From contig NC_049987.1 of assembly GCF_000003815.2 (NCBI RefSeq), positions 22,993,661 through 23,057,660 of the forward strand: a stretch of DNA of 64,000 nt, read 5' to 3'. Below, in pieces: positions 55,601 to 64,000 of this stretch. Made by a program: the position numbers and the translations under genes. The DNA is from Branchiostoma floridae (taxonomy: Eukaryota; Chordata; Leptocardii; Amphioxiformes; Branchiostomatidae). The notes below the pieces were generated by a model, which saw only the letters and a list, made by a program, of their open reading frames with translations, made no database searches and was not told the DNA's origin. Within the stretch, counting starts at the first letter, position 1; each line of letters begins with the position of its first letter.

Positions 55601-58600
55601 ATGGCGGGTCCATCCAAACGTAGCTGGGGCAGTGTGACGGTTTTGAGTGGCTGTATCGTCCCTAAAGGCGAGGTTCCCGACGCCCCTGACGAAGCAGACG
55701 ACTCCGGGTCAGACGACGATGAGGACGGGGACATGCAGTGGCTCGATATGGACGAGATCGACGACGCGAACGCGGGCGTCTCTGTCGCTACCCCCAAACG
55801 CCTCTGCAACCAGCTTGGTACAGAATTTGGCTTTGTTCTTGTCTTCCACTTTGTTTGCTTTGTTAGTTTGTAGGCAAATCTTGGATCAATGATATGTGAC
55901 TATGTGAACACTTATGCACTTCATAATATTAATAATCTATATTTCACTAATTTCGCCAAGATCACAAGCGGCTGCCACTTGTTGCATGCAACTTATTTGT
56001 CTGCACCTCGCTTCCACCAACTTATATCCTGACGTCCTTGCTCCCACTCAGTGCCCCTCCTTCTTCCCCTTTTGATACAATTTCTTTCCAACATAATTTA
56101 AATCCCAGTTTTGTAGTGGCAATTTTGTGGCATAATATTATTTCCCAAAGGAAGTGTGTGTGTGTGTGTGTGTGTGTGAGTGTGTGTGCGTTTGTTTGGG
56201 TGTGTGTGTGCGACCAATGTATGTGCGTTTGTGTGTGTGTGTGTACTGTGTGTGTGCATGTGTTTGAGTGTGTGCATGTGTGTGTGTATGAGTGTGTCTA
56301 TAGAATTTTGATGTATATTAGTACACGTAAACACATTTTATTTTGTCCCATCTTTGTCCACAGTTCATGTGAGGGACAAATCTGGAAGACTCCACCGCGT
56401 CAAGGGGAGGTTCCCACTGCAGGACCCATGGTGGGACCTCAGCGTGGAATGTCGTTTCAGTGGAGGAAACACGTACCTCACGACCGGCTATCCCGAGTAC
56501 CGTCTCAACCAGAACCCTGACGTGAACATGATCCAACTCTTCCTAAAGAAATGTGGGGTTCAAGATAAGGACAGAGCAGCATTCCACGATGCACTACAGC
56601 TAGAACCACGGCTCCAGGAGAAGCCACCAAACTTTGAGAACCTGTGTGAAGTAGTGGAACAATATGGCTCCTTGAATGAGACAGCAGAGGCGGTGGCAGC
56701 ACAAATTCTTCAATGCATAAACTGTAGGTATTATAATACAATGTACAATAATAGTAATACGTAAAATAAAATAATAAAGTGGTATCATTTTTTTATTCGC
56801 AACTTCACAGAGGCCATAGTATCTGTACCCAAACTGTTTAGACCATGTGCTTTTTAGACTCTTTTAAGAGGATCTCAAGTAGAAATGTTGCTGATGTCAC
56901 GTTAACCATGCTATGTTTTCCTCTTTTTTCCAATACAAAAATTTCACCTTTGTGGTGAAACTTAACACACTTTTGTTTTAACATGAGTAAAAAAGTTGGC
57001 AACTTGAGCATAAGTTTTTTCACACATTGATGTTCTGGTATTTTGGACCTGTGGTTCTGTGCCAGTACCTTTACCAACTTACACATCCCTACTTGAAACT
57101 AATTTGCATTTCATGCTTGTTTCCTCAGCTATGGGTAAAGAAGAGGCGCAGGCGATGGTAGCTCCGACTTGGCTGCGCTATGGTTCCAAGCTTCTTCCCA
57201 AGAGGTTCTACGGACTTCTGCTGTCTGAGAAAGATAAGCTGAAAGTCTTGGAGACAGTGACTGCACAAGAGCCATGGAAGCTTGGCTTTGGGCCGGTAGG
57301 TTCTTCAGATAATATTACCGCAAAAGGGTGAATGTTTGTGGTGGTTGTATGTTTGTAGTTTTGGTGGTAACATTGTCACTGGCAACTTAAAACCCCCACA
57401 AACATTTCTGTAGTACTAGTAGTTACTTAATACTTAATGTATTCCATTCACGTGTTGTTTACTGTAAAATGAATTGACTTTTCTGTTTCATGTTCTGTTC
57501 CCAGATCATGTACTGGAAGCACCGGTTCATCGGCGTCGAGGCCACGCTGGACGCCTTCAAACACTGCAGCCTCCTGGAGAGGTTCGTTTGTTTGTTTGTA
57601 TCTTTATTTATTCATGAGAAGCTCAAATCGGCCTGCAGGTCGCTTTTCATTAAGGTCATGAGGGAAGAGGTAAGGGTCAGATACGAATATAACAGAGGTA
57701 CAGATTACATCGAGTCCTAATACATTTTAAATCTATCTGTATCTGTATCTGCATCTATATAGCCGGTATAACCGCCGTTCGGCGTAACACACCAGCTTAA
57801 CACACCATTTGGTTTGGCGTAACACACCATTTGGTTCGGCGTAACACACCACTATCAACATATATCACTACATAAACATGGTACAAAACATTAGTAGAGT
57901 GAAAGCTCAGCGTTTATAGTTCGTGTCTGATCATTTTGGTAATTTCTCAACAGGTTTCCGCCAACAGAGAAGGATGCCATCTACATCTACGACTTCATCA
58001 AGTCCAAGTGTCGTCGGGAGGGCCACACCTTCGTCTACGAGAAATCCCTCCACCGACGGTCTTTTAGAGACCATGACATCGTAGACAGGGCCAGAGCCAT
58101 GCAGTTTCTTGTAGACAACAAGATCACAGTCCAGCTAGAAGGGAAAGTTGCCTTGAAGAGGTACCATGACTATGAGAACAACATCAGAGGTGGGATTGAC
58201 AAGCTTCTTGAGAAGGACAAGATAAGCAAGTGGGTGATAGACTCTGCCGATCTGGAAGGAGAATTCGGAGAAGACGAAGACCAGAAGAAGGCTGCTGAGC
58301 TAATCTGCAGGAACCCTGTAACTGTCATGTCCGGGAAAGGAGGGTGTGGGAAGACCTACGTGGTCAGCAAAGTCTTCAAAGTTGCACACGACCAGATTCT
58401 CGCGGAGATCGAGGCTGAACGTGAAGATGATGAGCGTCTGAAGAAGGCCCTAGACTCCAGTTTGAACAGTCTGTCTGGGCAAGAAGATAGCCAGGAGGAC
58501 CAGGATTTTACTGAATGTGAAAGCATGCAAGACTGTACCCAAGCAGAAGCCGTAGCAAGTCCATCTCCTCAGTCTACAATCAGGAGTCAACTCAGACAGG

Positions 58601-61600
58601 CTGAGGAAGAGGAAACAGTCAGGATCCTACTGACCGCTCCCACAGGAAAAGCCGCCCACCTTCTCGGCAAGCGCACAGGCCTGAAGGCTTACACTCTACA
58701 CCAGGTTATCTGGTCCTACAGGTAGGGATGGAAATCATGGATCACAACAAATTCAAATCTACCTATCAGTTTGAAGTGTCATTGGTTAGGTCTTGATAAA
58801 CAAAACAGAATGTTTTTTTATTTGAAATAAATAGGACATACTGCTCAAGTGACTTATAGCCTGAGTACCATCCTCCATAATGACTGCTGGCTCAGTACTT
58901 TCACTTGCTAATTCCTTAATTCCATCACTACAGAGGATGGTACACATAGTTAGCAAGCAAAAGCACTGAGCCAGCAGTCACTAGCTATGGGGGATGGTAC
59001 ACAAGCTAAGTACTTATGGCCACTTAAAGGTCTGAACTGAGCCTTAAAATTCTCCAGGATTGGTAAAACTGTTTAAATGTGACAATTTCAAACCTTACAG
59101 GCACTTGAAGGGCGAAGAGTGGAGCTTCAAGGACGTGCGAGCGCTGGTGGTTGACGAGAGCAGTCTGGTATCAGTACAGATCTTCTCCACCCTGTTCGAT
59201 ATCCTGCTGAAGCACACCTGCCTACAGAAGCTGGTGCTGCTGGGAGATGTGGACCAGCTGCCCTCCATAGAGCCGGGCAACTTCCTCACTGACATGTACC
59301 ACTCCCTGGCTCCCATTGGCTGGAGCATCAGGCTGAGGACCAATCACAGGTGGGGATTCTTTTTTTAATTGTGTTTGAATACTTTTGAGTACTGCCCTCC
59401 ATAGAGCCGGGCAACTTCCTCACAGACATGTACCACTCCCTGGCTCCCATTGGCTGGAGCATCAGGCTCAGGACCAATCACAGGTGTTTATTTACTAGTA
59501 TTTAGATATTCTACTGATGTCCAAGGGAACCCTTATAAAATTATAAGTTTATAACAAGTTTTTAAAAAACGCCAGTAGGCTATGTGTACTTGCCTGGTTA
59601 GATAAATAAACTGAAACTGAAACAAGTTAGGATACCGACAGGATTATAAAGCATTATTCTGATTGAAAAAAGGAAAATAAATGTATGTTGAAGTTTTAAA
59701 GGTGGTTTGCAGATTTTCCATGACCTCTTCATGCTTGTTCTGTCTTCTACCCTAGTACTCAATAGTTTCCACCACAAACATTCAATCTTCTCAAACTAAA
59801 TAAGATACAATACAGATTAGAAATCAAGGTAGTAATAAGATACATGGAAAATCCAAAATTATATCCAGTTGCTCGAGTAACTGCCTTTTGGTGTATCTCA
59901 TTACCTCAATTTCTAACCCTCATCAATGTAAACAGATACAACATGTCTTTGTGTAAGTATTTTGAAACAAAGCCATGCAGAATCTGACTAACAGTTTGTT
60001 TACAGATCCGAGTCCAGGCTGATTGTGGACAACGCCACGCTGATCTCACAGCAGAGACTGCCTCACTTTGACCCAGAAAGGAATTTCCACGAGGTCAGAG
60101 TTGACAGGGAGGACAGTAAGTACAATGACAGTACTACAGTCATTACTTTCCTACACTGTAAACTCAATACCCATTGATATAAAAAAAGATATTGGGTCAC
60201 ATGGTATAACTTCAGGGTGTTTGACACAGAAGCCAGAGGTCCTTGGTTTGAATGCCGTCATGCTACTGACCTTGTGCCTTTTGGAAAGACACTTAACACA
60301 ACTTTCGTCACTCCACCCAGGGTAAAAATGGGTACATGACTTCAGTCGGAGAGGTAAAAGGCGGTGAAAGGAGAGGTTTGGACTCCTTCTTCCAGTACCG
60401 TGCTCTAGACACAGTGGATATCAACCCTGTGCCCTTACACCCACAAAAAGCCTATGGGACTACCTTTACCCTCTCTTTGTCCTTTGTATGTGGCACTGTT
60501 AAAACAGTGTCACTAACTTGTGTCACAATGTTCTTAAAGCATACTAAAAGATGTTTTTATAAAGTAAGAAAAAGGTTCCAGACTTTACAGACGTCTTTGT
60601 GAAATGATTTGATTGTTTGTTTGTCTTGCAGTGTTGACCAGTGCTGTGACTCATCTCCTAAAGAGTGGCTGCGCAAAAGACCACAAGTCCTCACAGTTTG
60701 TTGCCTTCAGGAGGTTGGTTTTTGGTTTGAAGGTTCATCTGTGTTGATAGATTTCATCATGAAGAAGCCTTCTTGAATTGTAATTGCGAACACAAAGAAT
60801 TAGACCGACGACCAAATTTTTAGAGTAGTGAGTATGATGCCAGTCTTTGTCACGTATTGAATCTGCTGCATAAAGTATTGTCGTAAAATTGCAGAGACTC
60901 TGTGATGCTAGCCTGGGTACCATCCGTATTCTACCGGGGCTCCTTACACTCGCTACCCCTAAAAAGCGAGTGTAAGGAGCCCTGGTAGAATACGGATGGT
61001 ACTCAGGCTACTGTGATGCAGCCTGCTCCCTCAGATCTGATGGCGGGATCTAACCCTGGGAGCGACTGCATCCAATTAACAACTTTGATCCCGGGGGGCC
61101 CAAAGATCCACATTCATTCCTTGACAAAGACTGTTGTACAGTCAAAAAATTTGAGTTTATTTATATAATATGTTCATTTTTTTTAATGTTCACACAAAGA
61201 AGCCATTTTACTCAAGAATGGTATTATTTTCTCCCCAGTGCCTTTTGTACCATGATGGTAGTGGTGAGGTTGTGTGTTTGGCTATAAATGAGAGCTGTAG
61301 TGCAGCCATATTGCACCACATTGCACCTCTTGCTATTTGAAAAAGCATTTTGCTTCATCTCAGATAACTGTTTTACCTCTTGTTATACAGGAAGGACTGC
61401 AACATCATCAATGAAGTGTGCTGTAAGCTGTACTCTGGACACTGCATAAAGAACAACAAGAACCGAAGCTGGATTATGGTAAGATATTAATGCTCTGGTT
61501 CATTTTAAGTTTGCATGATAATAGCATCTGCTGACAGAATTCTGATTGGTATACTAATACTGAAATTTTGAATGCAGGTGCAGCCCCAACTGAAATGTCT

Positions 61601-63778
61601 TAAGCCAGGACTGGAACCAGGGTCGCCCAGTTACCAACTTAAAGTGGCACCAGTTAATAGAATTTGAACAGTGACTTCTATTTCAAGTTACACACAGTCA
61701 AGTACCTCCTTGTCTTGCACTCTCACAAGACTAGGTCCCTCCATGAACAAGATGGACTGAGAGCCATCAGAAATGTGTATACATCTTACAAAAGAAGTCA
61801 CTGTAAGTTAAAAATTCTATTGACTGGGCTCATACATGACTTATCAATCTCTTCGACAATAACTGTAACCAGGAGCTCGCTGTGAGGCTGCTACCAGTTG
61901 AGCTACAGGGACATCCATTCCTCTTGGTTATTCACAAAGTGTACCATCTTCAGTCTTTTAGCTAGGATTTTACTATAGGGGTTCCAAATTTTTTGGTGAT
62001 TTGCAGTAAGTGATATAGGCACGACTATTGTAGGGGGGTCCGGGGGCATACACCTTCCATGGTGCAGAGTCAAAGAGAATTTTCACCTAGTGGAATACCT
62101 GGTCAATCAGAATTTCATGCTTGTTAGAGGATCTGCTCCTCATTGTAAGGGCGTCTAGTGTGTCCAATTTCTTGTTATTTTAAGAAAAGCGTGTCCCAAT
62201 GATGCCTTGATGCATACCTGGCTAAAAGCCTGACCATCTCATATTCCCCATACAGGTAGGAGACAAAGTGTGTTGTACTAAAAATGCCAACATCAGTGTC
62301 TATGTGGACCCGTCGGAGGCACGGCAACGTGCGAGGGAGGAGGAAAAAGAAAAGGATAAAGAGGAAGAGAAAGAGGAAGGAGAACAAAAAGGGAAGAAAC
62401 CGAAAAAACTGCTGGACACCGTGAGATTATGCAACGGGGAGATCTTCTTCATCACAGATGTATGCTTGTTTGTTTAATAATATCTATTTTACACAAGAAA
62501 GTACATAATACACAATAAAAAAAGCAGATGCAAATATTATTTCTTCTTTCAATATTGTCTTCTGAGTACATCGCAGCATAGTTGTTCACTGTGTTCTGTT
62601 GCTGCAGTGGTCTAGACACATGCCTGGCTAAAACTAAAATCCTGACAATCGTGCAGTTTTTGAAAAGCCTCATTTCCTAGTATAATGGTACACACTAACA
62701 AACAAAAACACACTGAGTCACAGCACTGCTTTTGTCTCCCATCAAACTACATAGGACACGGAATGTATCTCAGCGAAAGGCAAGACAATACGTTGGCTGA
62801 CCTTGGATGACCTTGAGAGGCAAATCAAGGTCAACTATAAGGAGCTTAAGTCCAAAGGAGGCCTGAAGCATGCGTGGGCAAGGACTATTCACACCTACCA
62901 GGTCAGAGCTTAACTGGCGTTATAGATTATGTTTGATGCTTGACTTGTGATTGAACCAATTATTTATTCTACATTTTATCATGGCGACTTGGGAAATACA
63001 TTTGTAGAGTCATATCATGACTGCATTATGATTGAGCCTTTTGGTAAAACCTGTTCTCACTTATTTTCCATGTCTGAAGGGTTCTGAGTCCGACACGGTG
63101 CTGTATGTCGTCGGTACACCCACCCGCCACCAGAACTGGCAGCACGTGTACACGGCCGTGACGCGCGGTAAGAAGGAAGTGTATGTGGTGACCTCACCCA
63201 GCGCTCTCAGCAAGTCTGTGCAGACCCTACCCATCTTCAGGAACACGCTTCTGCGCAACTTCCTGGTCACGGTAGGTCTCTCATCATATCTTTTGTCTCT
63301 GACACTGTCAGTTAAACAAAATTCCCTTTGTTCTGTGAAACTTATTGAGACGCTATTAAGAAAATCTAATGGCGTGTGTCCAAAGAACATCATTTATCTT
63401 CCTGGACTTATTTAGACAGTTTTTATATACATACGCACATTGCATAGTACAATCATCAAATATTTACACTAACACAGTAACATTGAAACTACTTTTCTAC
63501 ATGGCTGTTGTATAATTATATGAAAGAACTGCAAGATGCATGAAAAAGTCATTGCTTGTCCATATCTATATCTACATTTCTATCTCTCTGTGTGTATTAC
63601 ATTATATATTACATAAAGGGAGAAGTAAAGAGAGAGACAATTCACTGTAACTGATGACTTCACCTTCGGTGCCTCTTGTTTCAGCTGTTGGATCCAATGA
63701 GGCTTCCTCCAACTAAAGGACCTGGTTGTGTAAGGCCACAAGCTCGAGGTTTTGTTACAGCACTGGATCTGTGCACAG
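55601..63778 (+). CDS. HELB: HELB copy 2, DNA helicase B (3' end outside the window)
   Basis: Exons: 55601-55817, 56364-56723, 57129-57295, 57505-57581, 57954-58721, 59101-59349, 60006-60115, 60632-60713, 61391-61478, 62256-62459, 62755-62901, 63080-63271, 63685-63778, then beyond the window (about 918 residues visible). The helicase motifs are all present: SGKGGCGKT, LLTAPTGKAAHLL, VVDESSLV, LLGDVDQLPSIEPGN, RTNHR, AWARTIHTYQGSESDTVL and VYTAVTRGKKEVYV. Exons 2, 3, 7 and 8 (of this copy) and the 147- and 192-nt exons have exactly the same length as in copy 1. Differences: two extra introns (57582-57953 and 58722-59100), an 11-codon longer central part, and a Lys/Glu-rich insertion of 31 codons in exon 62256-62459. 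The role should be as for copy 1, perhaps divided between them. Both copies look functional. Confidence 0.92.
56155..56310 (+). repeat. GT microsatellite in HELB copy 2 intron 1
   Basis: An interrupted run of GT/TG dinucleotides lies about 55 bp before the exon 2 acceptor. Its valine/cysteine-rich open frames are repeat artefacts. Confidence 0.9.
57582..57953 (+). other. HELB copy 2 extra intron A, containing a dispersed repeat
   Basis: The 372-bp GT-AG intron splits LLER/FPPT in copy 2, while copy 1 reads LLKEFPPT without a break inside exon 49288-48228. The borders GAGAGGTTCG and ACAGGTTTCC share AGGTT. The interior at about 57735-57800 (ATATAGCCGGTATAACC, GTTCGGCGTAACACACCA) matches, inverted, the repeat at about 37740-37800. 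The left part (TTTATTTATTCATGAGAAGC) is repeat-like too. Confidence 0.8.
58722..59100 (+). other. HELB copy 2 extra intron B, containing a hairpin MITE
   Basis: The 379-bp GT-AG intron falls in WSY-R-HLK. Copy 1 reads through the same place in one exon. The left border CCTACAGG and right border CCTTACAGG form a near-direct repeat. At 58857-59008 lies a fold-back of the TAGCCTGAGTACCATCC family, with arms including GACTGCTGGCTCA and TGAGCCAGCAGTC. Confidence 0.8.
59392..59483 (+). repeat. Partial tandem copy of the end of HELB copy 2 exon 6 with donor
   Basis: The last 92 nt of exon 59101-59349 (from CTGCCCTCCATAGAGCC to ACCAATCACAG) and the donor-like GTGT are repeated 134 bp downstream. There is no acceptor in front, and reading through from the true exon stops after WGFFF, so the copy cannot extend the protein. 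Confidence 0.92.
60195..60480 (+). mobile_element. SINE in HELB copy 2 intron 60116-60631
   Basis: A tRNA-like B-box region (GAGGTCCTTGGTTTGAATGC) is followed by GAGGTAAAAGGCGGTGAAAG, GGTTTGGACTCCTTCTTCCA, CCGTGCTCTAGACACAGTGG and the end AGCCTATGGGACTACCTTTA. It is the counterpart of the SINE at 47585-47845 in copy 1. Confidence 0.75.
60909..61010. mobile_element. Hairpin MITE in HELB copy 2 intron
   Basis: The arms TAGCCTGGGTACCATCCGTA and TACGGATGGTACTCAGGCTA are inverted. The inner arms TCCTTACACTCGCT and AGCGAGTGTAAGGA pair exactly around a loop of about 10 bp. It belongs to the same family as 23415-23520. Confidence 0.88.
61479..62255 (+). other. HELB copy 2 intron between exons 9 and 10
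   Basis: No exon is supported. The sequence at 61570-61640 (AGGTGCAGCCCCAACTGAAA, CCAGGACTGGAACC) resembles 3435-3480 in the astacin intron, so a shared repeat is likely. Nothing else is recognised. Confidence 0.5.
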
Positions 63779-64000
63779 GTAATGAAGTTATCAATTACTA
63801 AAATGTAGTTAAAACTATTGCAGAGGGGAAAGTCTTCTCAAGAACTTATTGTTAATTTTCATGTTTTAAGAAGAAGGAAGAAGATCTGTAGATTCAGTTA
63901 GAACAAAGCATAACCTTTCTATTCTTCTAATATGATTATCTAAACCAATGTATTAAATAATAATAGGCTTAGCCCATGTTGGGCTTGGATTTGCAATGCT
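63779..64000 (+). other. HELB copy 2 intron running off the window
   Basis: The donor GTAATG follows exon 63685-63778. The remaining 220 bp are AT-rich intron. The last HELB exons must lie beyond the right edge. Confidence 0.6.

Noticed and set aside
56038-56520. Cys/Val-rich 160-codon frame
   Set aside because: It is a GT microsatellite read through into HELB copy 2 exon 2 in the wrong frame.
41807-63778. HELB pair as two haplotypes wrongly joined in the assembly
   Set aside because: Protein-level divergence, differing introns and copy-specific transposons are far beyond allelic difference. Long reads would settle it.

Overview
The window looks like invertebrate chordate nuclear DNA, most probably amphioxus (Branchiostoma). 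The genes are split by GT-AG introns. Their protein sequences are close to vertebrate RHEB, LYRM2, TIPRL and HELB, but the introns are compact and full of small fold-back elements, tRNA-derived SINEs and dead retrotransposons. The species call is inference from gene content and repeat style; nothing here is bacterial or viral in layout.

Layout. 1-14045 (+): an astacin-type zinc metalloprotease ending in a kringle domain, entered part-way (its 5' end lies before the window), with a large intron 2637-11251 holding a satellite-like array. 14046-18849: its 3' UTR, then the probable 3' flank of the opposing genes. 18850-19401 (-): an intronless RHEB GTPase gene. 19478-27729 (-): LYRM2 in three exons, with a decayed LINE in intron 1; its stop codon is only 76 bp upstream of the RHEB start. 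27730-28348: a divergent LYRM2/TIPRL promoter interval. 28349-37104 (+): TIPRL in seven exons; intron 1 holds a truncated DIRS-like retrotransposon, and exons 2 and 4 are preceded by tandem partial copies of themselves. 38714-41060 (+): a frameshifted LINE. 41484-41744 (-): a LINE tail. 41807-55348 (-): HELB copy 1, complete. 55349-55600: a 252-bp shared start region. 55601 to the right edge (+): HELB copy 2, leaving the window.

How the genes relate. HELB (DNA helicase B) is an SF1B helicase that works with RPA. Here it exists as two intact paralogs arranged head to head, with matching exon lengths, a SINE in the same intron and same orientation in both, and two introns found only in copy 2. 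RHEB (mTORC1 activator) and TIPRL (PP2A-family phosphatase regulator, the TIP41 homologue) are both tied to TOR signalling and flank LYRM2, a small mitochondrial LYR-motif protein. Whether that proximity matters is unknown.

The strongest recurring signal is a class of short tandem duplications (about 65-175 bp periods) that cross exon boundaries and copy only part of an exon plus one or both splice signals. They occur in the astacin gene (twice), TIPRL (twice), HELB copy 2 and the tail of RHEB. Most make decoy splice sites or frame-shifting pseudo-exons next to an intact exon. Exon borders were set by hand from reading frame, GT/AG signals and remembered family sequences; no alignment was run.
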